Of a stretch of DNA of 64,000 nucleotides, positions 39,474 through 49,209 are shown piece by piece. Numbering within the stretch: position 1 is the first letter of the stretch; every line of letters begins with the position of its first letter. The translations under genes and the position numbers were made by a program. Source of the DNA: Mesorhizobium sp. RMAD-H1. GTDB lineage: Bacteria; Pseudomonadota; Alphaproteobacteria; Rhizobiales; Rhizobiaceae. Location of the stretch: assembly GCF_014191375.1 (NCBI RefSeq), contig NZ_JACHWN010000004.1, forward strand, positions 124,001 to 188,000. The letters run 5' to 3'. Under the pieces are notes generated by a model. It was not told the DNA's origin and made no database searches. It worked only from the letters and a program-made list of their open reading frames with translations.

Positions 39474-40769
39474 ATGACTGCAGATACAGGGAGAGAAAAG
39501 GAATCCGTCGGGGGAGGGCGCGCTGGTGGTTTCAGGCCCGAATATGCGGTCGAGCATGGCCCCGCCATCAGCCGTGGTTCGAACCAGACAGGGGTGCGCG
39601 CCTATAATGAGCGCCTGGTCCTCTCCCTCGTCCGCCGCCGCGGCGCCCTGCCGCGCGCCGAGATCGCAAGGCTGACCGGCCTTTCCGCGCAGACCGTCTC
39701 CGTTATCATGCGCGGGCTGGAGGAGGATGGGCTTCTGACGCGCGGCGAGCGCGTGCGCGGCCGCGTCGGCCAGCCTTCGACGCCCATGCGGCTCGCCGCG
39801 GAAGGGGTTTTCTCCTTCGGGCTGAAGATCGGGCGGCGCAGCGCCGAGCTGATCCTGATGGATTTCATCGGCAATATCCGCATGCGCCTTCACGAGACCT
39901 ATCGCTGGCCGGTTCCCGATGCGATCAGGAAATTCACCCTCGATGGCATCGGTCGTTTCAGTGCCTCGCTCGATGCCGCACAGCGCCGCCGCATCGCCGG
40001 GCTTGGCATCGCCGTTCCCTTCGAATTGTGGAACTGGGTGGAGGAGGTCGGTGCGCCGCAGGCGGATCTCGACGCCTGGCGCGACGCCGATCTCGTGCGG
40101 GAATTCGGTGCGCATTTCCCCTTCCCGGTTTTCATGCAGAACGACGCCACCGCCGCCTGCGGCGCGGAGCTGACCTTCGGGCGCGGACCCGATTTTACCG
40201 ATTTCGTCTATTTCTTCATCGGCTCCTTCATCGGCGGCGGCGTCGTGCTCAACAATGCGCTTTATGCCGGGCGGACGGGCAATGCCGGCGCCGTCGGCTC
40301 GATGCCGGTGCCCGGACCCGCTCCGGACCACGTGCCGGGAAAGAGAAGCCGGCCGAGGCAATTGATCGATGCCGCTTCGGTCTTCGTGCTGGAGCGCATG
40401 CTGCAGGAACGCGGCGACGACACCACCGCCCTCTGGCTGTCGCCGGAGAACTGGGAGGATTTCGGCGCCCCGGTCGATGAATGGATCGCGCTCACCGCCC
40501 GCAATCTCGCCCATGCCACGGTCGCGGCTGCCTCGGTCATCGATTTCTCCGCTGCCATCATCGATGGCTGGCTTCCCGCCTCCGTGCGCCATCGCATTGT
40601 CGAGGCCACGCAGACGGAACTCGCCGGGCTCGATCTGCAGGGCATTGCCGCGCCCGAGATCGTCGAGGGCAAGGTTGGCGTTCATGCAAAGGCCGTCGGC
40701 GCCGCCAGCCTGCCCCTCTTCAACCGCTATCTCTTCGACCAGAGCGTCCTGTTCAAGGAAGCGGTCTAG
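39474..40769 (+). CDS. frcR: ROK family transcriptional regulator of the frc operon
   Basis: The roughly 431-residue regulator has a winged-helix N-terminus (LVRRRGALPRAEIARLTGLS, then QTVSVIMRGLEEDGLLTRG) and a ROK sugar-binding domain with FMQNDATAACGAELTFGRG and a GGGVVLNNALYAGRTGNAG segment. Position matches frcR in S. meliloti. The ATG at 39474 follows AGGGA; ATG 39447 and GTG 39417 are in frame upstream. The zinc-binding cysteine cluster typical of many ROK proteins is not obvious. Confidence 0.85.
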   Translation: MTADTGREKESVGGGRAGGFRPEYAVEHGPAISRGSNQTGVRAYNERLVLSLVRRRGALPRAEIARLTGLSAQTVSVIMRGLEEDGLLTRGERVRGRVGQPSTPMRLAAEGVFSFGLKIGRRSAELILMDFIGNIRMRLHETYRWPVPDAIRKFTLDGIGRFSASLDAAQRRRIAGLGIAVPFELWNWVEEVGAPQADLDAWRDADLVREFGAHFPFPVFMQNDATAACGAELTFGRGPDFTDFVYFFIGSFIGGGVVLNNALYAGRTGNAGAVGSMPVPGPAPDHVPGKRSRPRQLIDAASVFVLERMLQERGDDTTALWLSPENWEDFGAPVDEWIALTARNLAHATVAAASVIDFSAAIIDGWLPASVRHRIVEATQTELAGLDLQGIAAPEIVEGKVGVHAKAVGAASLPLFNRYLFDQSVLFKEAV

Positions 40770-40772
40770 CAA

Positions 40773-40833
40773 GTCCGGGAAAAGCGGGAACCGGTTTTCC
40801 GTCCGGCCTTGCGTGAATAAGAACTCCTTATTC
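40773..40833. repeat. Rhizobial-type intergenic repeat
   Basis: The GGAAAAGCGGGAACCGGTTT core followed by TCCGTCCGG is of the kind widely scattered between genes in Rhizobium and Mesorhizobium genomes. A second small inverted repeat follows, GAATAA (40815-40820) and TTATTC (40828-40833). It lies directly after frcR and might serve as a weak terminator. Confidence 0.6.
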
Positions 40834-40920
40834 GCACCCGCACAAATTATTATCCGCAAACAAGAAACTTGATCTATTCTGTCGCACAACCGGCATGGAA
40901 ACCGGTGATATCCGGCATAG

Positions 40921-43139
<2,219 letters not shown>

Positions 43140-43149
43140 GCCGCGCCGC

Positions 43150-44346
43150 CTATTCGAATACAATCGCCGGTGCGGATCTCGTCTGCGTCGCGCGAGCCGT
43201 CTCCACGCCCTCCCAGGTCTTGGCGGCGATGTCGCGATAGACCTTTGCGTGGACGCCGTCAGGCTCGCTGACGGTGACGGGCGTTCCCGCATCCGACATC
43301 TCGCGGATCTGCATGTGCAGCGGCACCTCGCCGAGGAAGGGCACGCCGAGGCGCTCGGCTTCCTTCCTCGCGCCGCCATGGCCGAAGATGTCGTAGCGCG
43401 TGCCGGTATCGGGCGCGATGAAATAGCTCATGTTCTCGACGATGCCGAGCACCGGCACATCGACCTTGCGGAACATGTTGAGCCCCTTGCGCGCGTCGAT
43501 CAGCGCCAGGTCCTGCGGTGTCGAGACGATGACGGCGCCGGCCAGCGGCACCTGCTGCGCCATGGTCAGCTGCGCGTCGCCGGTGCCGGGCGGCATGTCG
43601 ACGACGAGCACGTCGAGCTCGCCCCATTCCACTTCGCGCAGCATCTGCGTCAGCGCCGACATCACCATCGGCCCGCGCCAGATCATCGGCGTCTCCTCCT
43701 CAACGAGGAAGCCGATCGACATCACCTTGAGCCCGTAATTCTCCATCGGCTTCAGGATGCGGCCCGAGACCGTTTCCGGTCGGCCGTGGATGCCGAGGAG
43801 CCGCGGCATGGAAGGCCCGTAGATATCGGCGTCGAGAATGCCGACCTTGAGCCCGTTGGCCTTGAGCCCCAGCGCCAGATTGACCGCCGTCGTCGATTTG
43901 CCGACGCCGCCCTTGCCGGAGGCGACCGCGATGATGGCGCCGACGCCGGGAACGCCGGGCTTGGACGGCGTCTGCGGGCGCGGCACGCGCGGCGGCGGAA
44001 CGGCGCCCGCCGGAGCCGGGCGCTGCGGGATAGGCTGCGAGGCCGGGCGGGGAGAGGGGCGTGGCGGGGGCGCATCGTCGCTGGTCCTGCCGCCCTTCTT
44101 TTCCGCCGTCAGCGTCACCAGCGCGCCCTGGATGCCCGGTATCTCCTTCACCACCCTCTCGGCGGCGGCACGCAAGGGCTCGAGCTCCTGCGCGCGTTCG
44201 GCCGGCACGGTGATCGAGAAGAACACCTTGCCGTCGGCAATGAAGATATCGGAGACGAGGCCGAGCGTGACGATATCGCTTTCGAAATCCGGCCCGGTTA
44301 CCGTCTTGAGCCGTTCAAGAACCTGTTCGCGCGTGACATCTGCCAT
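43150..44346 (-). CDS. mrp: Mrp/ApbC-type iron-sulfur carrier ATPase
   Basis: The 398-residue protein has an N-terminal MIP18/DUF59 domain (about 4-80), a Pro-rich linker and a deviant Walker A VASGKGGVGKST (about 141-152), then GILDADIYGPSMP and DMPPGTGDAQLT. It is a carrier of Fe-S clusters to apoproteins. The position where many Mrp proteins have a CxxC after NMSYF here reads IAPDTGTRYDIFG, with no cysteine. The start is ATG 44346; the frame's upstream part is not family-like. Confidence 0.93.
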   Translation of the reverse strand: MADVTREQVLERLKTVTGPDFESDIVTLGLVSDIFIADGKVFFSITVPAERAQELEPLRAAAERVVKEIPGIQGALVTLTAEKKGGRTSDDAPPPRPSPRPASQPIPQRPAPAGAVPPPRVPRPQTPSKPGVPGVGAIIAVASGKGGVGKSTTAVNLALGLKANGLKVGILDADIYGPSMPRLLGIHGRPETVSGRILKPMENYGLKVMSIGFLVEEETPMIWRGPMVMSALTQMLREVEWGELDVLVVDMPPGTGDAQLTMAQQVPLAGAVIVSTPQDLALIDARKGLNMFRKVDVPVLGIVENMSYFIAPDTGTRYDIFGHGGARKEAERLGVPFLGEVPLHMQIREMSDAGTPVTVSEPDGVHAKVYRDIAAKTWEGVETARATQTRSAPAIVFE

Positions 44347-44678
44347 TCTGTTCCCATCCCGCTGATCAGCCTGTGGAGCGGTTCCGACCGCTTCGATTTG
44401 CATCTGAGATAATGCAGTTCGCTGCAAAGGCCAATGGCGCGGGCGTTCAACAATGCAGCAGAGTACCGGGAACAATCCGCAGCCGCTTCGCTTAGATAGC
44501 ATCCTCCCCAACTACCGGCACGGGCCTGAAAACCTGTGCCGGGTTTTTCCGTCCTCGCGCTGCTCGTGTTTGTCGCATTTCAAAGCGACCGGCCTTGCGC
44601 TAGAGCAATCTTTGATCTGGCCGAAGTTGCTATAGGATCGCCGGTGGTGATAAAACCGCGCGGCAAACGGGAAAGCCC
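44347..44678. other. Gene-free region with an orphan rightward terminator
   Basis: These 332 bases lie between the divergent mrp and the copper operon. No coding frame was found. A good rightward terminator at 44515-44548 ends no annotated gene. It could therefore terminate a small RNA starting near 44400 or a leader transcript of the copper operon. Confidence 0.5.
44515..44548 (+). terminator. Orphan rho-independent terminator
   Basis: CCGGCAC (44515-44521) pairs with GTGCCGG (44536-44542), extended inward by GG/CC after one mismatch, and is followed by G and five T residues. No gene lies upstream on this strand within the gap. Confidence 0.8.
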
Positions 44679-45068
44679 ATGCGTGAAACCTTGTTGAACG
44701 GGCGGAATATGGTGCGCTTCATCTGCGCGCTTGCGCTCGTCCTGCTCGCATTTGCGCACAGGCCGGTCGATCTCGGCCATGGCAGCGGCGTCGATCTCGC
44801 CGCCTACACCTTGCCGGACGGTACCGTTCCCGTTCTTTGCCTGCCCTCCGGCGGCAATGGCGGCGACCATGGCCACCATGACGATTTCTACGGCAACAGC
44901 TGTGAGGCCTGCCGCATCTCGTCGGCCTTCGCCTGCCCGGTGCCGCCGAAGACCGCCGGTCCGGTCCTCAGCCCAGGCGAGACCGTCGCATTCGCGCCGG
45001 CGCCCCCCGTCATCTGGCGGAATGCCTATCCGCCTTCGGCTCCGCCGCAGGCGCCGCCCTTCGTCTGA
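44679..45068 (+). CDS. Small secreted DUF2946-like protein of the copper operon
   Basis: The 129-residue product has an N-terminal membrane/signal helix (VRFICALALVLLAFA), a short metal-type His cluster (GDHGHHDD) and a CEACRISSAFACPVPP cysteine motif, then a Pro-rich tail ending PPQAPPFV. The pattern resembles DUF2946 proteins found beside copper genes. It is 75 bases upstream of the YcnI-PCuAC gene. A periplasmic copper role is inferred from context; membership of DUF2946 is tentative. Confidence 0.7.
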   Translation: MRETLLNGRNMVRFICALALVLLAFAHRPVDLGHGSGVDLAAYTLPDGTVPVLCLPSGGNGGDHGHHDDFYGNSCEACRISSAFACPVPPKTAGPVLSPGETVAFAPAPPVIWRNAYPPSAPPQAPPFV

Positions 45069-45143
45069 CCTGAAAACACCCATCCGGCCGGCCACGGCCA
45101 TCGTGCGCGGCCGCCATGCATATCGATCATTCAGGACAAGACG

Positions 45144-46124
45144 ATGAAAAACATGAACTCCGCCGCATTCGCGGCAACCCTTCTGGCATTCACTTGCCTT
45201 TCCGGCGCTGCCCATGCCCACGCCACGCTCGAACAGGACGAGGCCAAAGCCGGCAGCGCCTACAAGGCGATCCTGCGCGTTCCCCATGGCTGCGACGGCA
45301 AGGCCACCACGGCCGTTACCCTCAAGCTGCCGGAGGGCTTCGTCTCCGCCCAGCCCATGCCGAAGCCCGGCTGGAAAACCGAGGTGGTCAAGGGCGATTA
45401 CCAGAAGGCATACACCGTCCACGGCAAGGAGGTCCGTTCCGGCATTACCGAGGTCCGCTGGACGAACGGCAATCTGCCCGATGATTTCTACGATGAGTTC
45501 GTCGTCGTCGGAAAGCTGGCGAATCTCGACAAGGATACGGTCCTCTATTTCCCCGCCACGCAGCTCTGCGGAGCCGATGCTTCGGTTGCCTGGACGGAAA
45601 TTCCGGCCGAAGGGCAGGACCCGCATGATCTGAAAGGCCCGGCGCCGCAGCTCAAGGTCATCGCCGCTTCCGCGGATGAACATGCCGGCCATGGCAGCCA
45701 TGATCATGCCGCGCAGGCTGCCGTCAAAGCGGGATCGATCGATATCTCCGGTCCTTTCCTCCGCGCCATGGTGCCCGGCGCGAAGGTCGGCGGTGGCTTC
45801 GTCACGCTCGAGAACGAAGGCAAGGACGCCGACCGGCTGGTCGGTGCGAGCTCGCCGGCGGCCAGGCGCGTTGAAATCCATGAGATGACCATGGAAAACG
45901 ACGTCATGAGGATGCGCCAGTTGAAGGACGGCATCGAGGTGCCGGCCGGCGGAAAGGTCGAACTGAAGCCGGGCGGCCTACATCTGATGTTCATGGATGT
46001 GGCGAAGCCTTTCAGGGAAGGCGACACGGTGCCGGTCACGCTCGAATTCGAGAAGTCCGGCAAGGTGGAGGTCATGTTCAAGGTCGGCGCGGCTGGCGCA
46101 TCATCGACGGAGCACCAGCACTGA
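45144..46124 (+). CDS. YcnI (DUF1775)-PCuAC fusion copper chaperone
   Basis: The 326-residue periplasmic protein has a signal peptide (1-25) followed by HATLEQDEA, so that mature DUF1775 would begin with the copper-binding His26. This domain (about 26-165) includes VPHGCDGKATT and KPGWKTEV. A His-rich linker, HAGHGSHDH (180-188), leads to a PCuAC domain (about 195-315) with the HEMTMENDVMRM and GGLHLMFM ligands (His246, His280). It probably carries copper to the CuA site together with Sco. It overlaps the Sco gene by one base (TGATG). Confidence 0.92.
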   Translation: MKNMNSAAFAATLLAFTCLSGAAHAHATLEQDEAKAGSAYKAILRVPHGCDGKATTAVTLKLPEGFVSAQPMPKPGWKTEVVKGDYQKAYTVHGKEVRSGITEVRWTNGNLPDDFYDEFVVVGKLANLDKDTVLYFPATQLCGADASVAWTEIPAEGQDPHDLKGPAPQLKVIAASADEHAGHGSHDHAAQAAVKAGSIDISGPFLRAMVPGAKVGGGFVTLENEGKDADRLVGASSPAARRVEIHEMTMENDVMRMRQLKDGIEVPAGGKVELKPGGLHLMFMDVAKPFREGDTVPVTLEFEKSGKVEVMFKVGAAGASSTEHQH

Positions 46125-46714
46125 TGGATATCAAGACCATTCGTTACGGGCTTTGGGCGGCGGTAGCCGCCCTCTGCCTGTTCCTCGTCGGCGCCTATGC
46201 GCTCGGCAAGTTCCAGCCCGCTTCTGAGACGGCGGAGCTCGGCGCACCGTTCAATCTCGTCGATCAGGACGGCAAGCCGATCACCGAAAAGGCCTTAGAG
46301 GGCCATCCGAGCGTGCTTTTCTTCGGTTTCACCCATTGCCCGGATGTCTGCCCGACCACGCTCTTCGAGCTTGCCGGCTGGCTCAACCAGCTGGGCGAAG
46401 AGGGCAAGGACCTCAGGGCCTTCTTCATCACCGTCGATCCCGAACGGGACACGCCGGAGGTCATGAAGGCCTATACCGGCAATTTCACCGACCGCATCAC
46501 CGGCATCACCGGCGATCCGGCCGAGATGGCGAAGCTGGTCAAGGGCTGGAAGGTTTATGCCAGAAAGGTGCCGCTCGACGACGGCGGCTACACAATGGAC
46601 CACACCGCCTCGGTTTTCCTCCTTGACCGCAACGGCCACTTCAAGGGCACGGTCGCCTATGGGGAAAACCCCGATACCGCGCTGCAGAAGCTGAAGCGGC
46701 TGGTCGCGGGATAG
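46124..46714 (+). CDS. SCO1/SenC family copper-binding protein
   Basis: The 196-residue, membrane-anchored thioredoxin-fold protein has an N-terminal helix (about 11-28), the copper motif CPDVCP with Cys72 and Cys76, ITVDPERDTPEVM, and the third ligand His160 in YTMDHTASVF. It assembles the CuA centre of cytochrome c oxidase. It is translationally coupled to the YcnI-PCuAC gene. Confidence 0.94.
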   Translation: MDIKTIRYGLWAAVAALCLFLVGAYALGKFQPASETAELGAPFNLVDQDGKPITEKALEGHPSVLFFGFTHCPDVCPTTLFELAGWLNQLGEEGKDLRAFFITVDPERDTPEVMKAYTGNFTDRITGITGDPAEMAKLVKGWKVYARKVPLDDGGYTMDHTASVFLLDRNGHFKGTVAYGENPDTALQKLKRLVAG

Positions 46715-46755
46715 CCAGCGGCTATGGTTTCCGCCATGGCGGCGGTAGCGCTGCT

Positions 46756-46794
46756 GAGGCGTGGATTCCAGTGCGTGCCACTGGATTCCGCCTC
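46756..46794. repeat. Rhizobial-type intergenic hairpin after the Sco gene
   Basis: GAGGCG plus GATTCCAGTG pair with CACTGGATTC plus CGCCTC around a five-base loop, with one bulge and one mismatch. The GGATTCC...CACTGGATTCC pattern is a common dispersed rhizobial palindrome. No T-run follows, so it is at best a transcript-stabilising end. Confidence 0.65.
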
Positions 46795-46878
46795 GCCATC
46801 TCCGCCTGGCAAAGTTGCGGAATATCAAAGGTCCGGATCCAGGGGTAGACAATCCCGTAAAATATGACTATTCTACTC

Positions 46879-46891
46879 TAGAATAATTCTA
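46879..46891. promoter_or_regulatory. Candidate Irr box (iron control element)
   Basis: TAGAA, TAA, TTCTA forms a perfect inverted repeat inside CTAGAATAATTCTAA, closely matching the rhizobial ICE consensus TTTAGAA-N3-TTCTAAA. It lies in an A/T-rich patch 37 bases before a candidate -35 box and 134 bases before the first gene of the small cassette that follows. Sequence match is seen; binding by Irr is inferred. Confidence 0.6.
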
Positions 46892-46928
46892 ACATATTGA
46901 TATTTTACATCTTTTTGGAAAATATGGT

Positions 46929-46957
46929 TTGACTTTTTCCCATTCTGCCGGCTTTAT
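46929..46957 (+). promoter_or_regulatory. Candidate promoter of the cysteine-rich cassette
   Basis: TTGACT (46929-46934) and CTTTAT (46952-46957) are separated by 17 bases, downstream of the candidate Irr box and upstream of the gene at 47025. Confidence 0.5.
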
Positions 46958-47024
46958 GCAAGCGTGCCCGCATGGGGCATGCCTTTGATGTCTGGGCCTT
47001 GAACCCTTTCGATTGGAGGACCTG

Positions 47025-47225
47025 ATGATTGGTCTTGATGTACACCGCCTTGGCGCGGTGGACGGGCTGTCATGGCAACTGGATCTGTTGCCGACCGGCC
47101 GTTTTTGCCCCCAGCCGGAGCTTGCGCGCTTCGGCAGATCGGGTGTCTCGCGCAGCGCGAAGAGCGCGTCCTTTCATGGCGAAGCGATGGGAGGCCGGCG
47201 TGAATATTCGCATTTCCGAGCTTAA
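47025..47225 (+). CDS. Hypothetical 66-residue protein, first gene of the cassette
   Basis: An ATG with TTGGAGGACCTG directly before it opens a 66-codon frame (MIGLDVHRLGAVDGLSWQLD start, one cysteine, basic C-terminus). The ribosome-binding site is excellent, which is the main support. It overlaps the next gene by 26 bases, so it may work as a leader peptide coupling translation to it. No family is recognised, and no signal peptide or membrane segment is seen. Confidence 0.55.
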   Translation: MIGLDVHRLGAVDGLSWQLDLLPTGRFCPQPELARFGRSGVSRSAKSASFHGEAMGGRREYSHFRA

Positions 47226-47706
47226 CGGTTCCAACAGCTGCTATTTCGAGCGTTTGCCCGAGAAGCTGGTGCTGGAGGGCTATCGCCGCTGGACGTCGGG
47301 CTATGAGACCGGTTCGGTGATCCCATGGGAAATGGCGTGGACGCTTTATGCCGAAGCGCTGGGCATCGCCGAGGGCAAGCAGGCCCTGGCCGAGCTGTCG
47401 CATTTCATCCGCGTGCTCAGGCATTGCGCGGCCTGTCCGCTGCGCTGCTTTCCGTTCGATTCCCATCATGTTTGCCGCGAGGAATGCCTGACGCTCGGCC
47501 TGATTTCGGCCATGCAGAACAGGGACGAGCCCACCGCCCACACCTGCCTTGCGGCGATCGCCTGCCCGGTGCGCTGCGACGAAGTGGCCGATGCAGCCCG
47601 TATTTTCGCCGACACTCTGGCCGAATTCGGCCAGACTTTGCTGCCTATACCCAAGCACGCCATCGACGACATTCTCTTCCGCCCGAAGCGGGCCACTTTC
47701 CACTGA
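47200..47706 (+). CDS. Cysteine-rich protein of unknown function
   Basis: The start is a GTG preceded by GGGAGG. The 168-residue product has nine cysteines, most in three groups: Cys76/79/83 (HCAACPLRC), Cys92/96 (VCREEC) and Cys116/122/126 (TCLAAIACPVRC). The first and third groups look like an internal repeat (CPLRC, CPVRC). There is no signal peptide, so cytoplasmic iron-sulfur or other metal binding is plausible. I do not recognise the family. It lies behind the candidate Irr box and is followed by a small secreted protein. Confidence 0.75.
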   Translation: MNIRISELNGSNSCYFERLPEKLVLEGYRRWTSGYETGSVIPWEMAWTLYAEALGIAEGKQALAELSHFIRVLRHCAACPLRCFPFDSHHVCREECLTLGLISAMQNRDEPTAHTCLAAIACPVRCDEVADAARIFADTLAEFGQTLLPIPKHAIDDILFRPKRATFH

Positions 47707-47717
47707 GGAGACGGATC

Positions 47718-47927
47718 ATGAATTCACGCACCGAAAAACGTCTGGGCATCGCCGCCGCTGCGGCACTCACCGTTGCCGCCTTCATCGTGCCGGCCAGCGC
47801 CGACAGGAACGCGAATGCCACGATCGCGACGGAGATCGCCCATGACCGCGCCCTCATCCGCTACGCCTACGCCGATACCGCCTTCGCGATCAGGGATATC
47901 TCCCATATCGTGCGCGATCATCGATAG
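47718..47927 (+). CDS. Hypothetical 69-residue secreted peptide
   Basis: GAGGAGACGGATC precedes the ATG. The product has a signal peptide (LGIAAAAALTVAAFIVPASA) and a mature part of about 40 residues, ADRNANATIATEIAHDRALI and on, rich in His, Asp and Tyr and without cysteine. It follows the cysteine-rich gene by eleven bases and is almost certainly in the same operon. The function is unknown. Confidence 0.7.
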   Translation: MNSRTEKRLGIAAAAALTVAAFIVPASADRNANATIATEIAHDRALIRYAYADTAFAIRDISHIVRDHR

Positions 47928-48048
47928 GGTGAAGACGGCACTTGATATGCGCGAGGCCGGATAGTGAAATTTGCACCCATTCCTGCTGCGGTCGGGCAGC
48001 GTATTGGGACAACATTTCCCGTTCCTTCCCCCTTTTGCGGAAAAATTT

Positions 48049-48078
48049 TATAAATCCTACTAAAATAGGTGGTTTATA
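48049..48078. promoter_or_regulatory. Candidate operator of the sulfate-uptake operon
   Basis: TATAAA (48049-48054) and TTTATA (48073-48078) frame an inner CCTA/TAGG pair (48056-48059 and 48066-48069), giving an imperfect palindrome 62 bases before the sbp ATG. Similar CTACTAAA-type palindromes precede sulfur genes in rhizobia; the binding protein is unknown. Confidence 0.5.
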
Positions 48079-48139
48079 GCATTCCCGCCGTCTCCCGTGA
48101 TCTGATAGCCTTTCCAGTATATCAGCACGGAGAAGCGCA

Positions 48140-49168
48140 ATGGCCCGATACACTCTCTCCATCCCCTTCGCGGCGTTCTTGGCCGGGTTCGTGGTTTTCG
48201 GCGCGATCCCGCCGGCTTTTGCCGACCAGACCATTCTCAACGTTTCCTATGATCCGACCCGCGAGCTCTACAAGGATTTCAATGCCGCCTTCGCCAGGCA
48301 TTGGCAGGGGGAAACCGGCGAGACGGTGACGATCCGCACTTCGCATGGCGGTTCCGGCAAGCAGGCCCGCTCCGTCATCGACGGTATCGACGCCGATGTG
48401 GTGACGCTGGCCCTCGAGAGCGACATCACGGCTATCGTCCAGCAGGCGGGCCTCATCGACCCCAATTGGCGCCAGCGGCTGCCCAACAATTCCGCTCCCT
48501 ATACGTCGACCATCGTCTTCCTCACCCGCAAGGGCAATCCCAAGGGCATCAAGGACTGGGGCGATCTCGTCAAGGACGGCGTCGAGGTCATCACGCCCAA
48601 TCCCAAGACATCGGGCGGCGCGCGCTGGAACTATCTGGCCGCCTGGGCCTGGGCTTCCAAGCAGTATGGCGGGGACGAGGCGAAGATAAAGCAGTATATG
48701 GCCGAGCTCTTCCAGCATGTGCCGGTGCTCGATACCGGCGCGCGCGGCGCCACCACCACCTTCGTTCAGCGCCAGTTGGGCGACGTGCTGCTCGCCTGGG
48801 AGAACGAGGCCTATCTCTCCGTCGCGGAATTCGGTCCCGATGCCTTCGATATCGTCGTGCCGCCGCAATCGATCCTCGCCGAGCCGCCCGTCGCCGTGGT
48901 CGACAAGAATGTCGATGCCAAGGGCACGCGCAAGGTGGCGGAGGCCTATCTGCAATATCTCTACTCCGAGGAAGGCCAGCGCATCGCGGCGAAGCATTTC
49001 TATCGTCCCGCCAAACCGGAGCTCGTTCCGGCGGAGGAGCGCACCAAGCTTCCGGACTTGACGCTTGTCACGATCGATGATCCGATTTTCGGCGGCTGGA
49101 GCAAGGCGCAGCCCTATCACTTCGGCGACGGCGGCACCTTCGATCAGATCTATAAGCCCGGCAAATAA
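48140..49168 (+). CDS. sbp: Sulfate ABC transporter substrate-binding protein
   Basis: The 342-residue periplasmic protein has a signal peptide ending PPAFA and the sulfate-binding family motifs VSYDPTRELYKDFNAAF, SHGGSGKQARSVIDG (oxyanion loop), ADVVTLALESDI, and ITPNPKTSGGARWNYLAAWA. It delivers sulfate, possibly also thiosulfate, to CysTWA. It starts a four-gene operon. Confidence 0.96.
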   Translation: MARYTLSIPFAAFLAGFVVFGAIPPAFADQTILNVSYDPTRELYKDFNAAFARHWQGETGETVTIRTSHGGSGKQARSVIDGIDADVVTLALESDITAIVQQAGLIDPNWRQRLPNNSAPYTSTIVFLTRKGNPKGIKDWGDLVKDGVEVITPNPKTSGGARWNYLAAWAWASKQYGGDEAKIKQYMAELFQHVPVLDTGARGATTTFVQRQLGDVLLAWENEAYLSVAEFGPDAFDIVVPPQSILAEPPVAVVDKNVDAKGTRKVAEAYLQYLYSEEGQRIAAKHFYRPAKPELVPAEERTKLPDLTLVTIDDPIFGGWSKAQPYHFGDGGTFDQIYKPGK

Positions 49169-49209
49169 GAGCCCCGGCAAACAAAGAACGAGAGTGGGAA
49201 CGAAATGAA

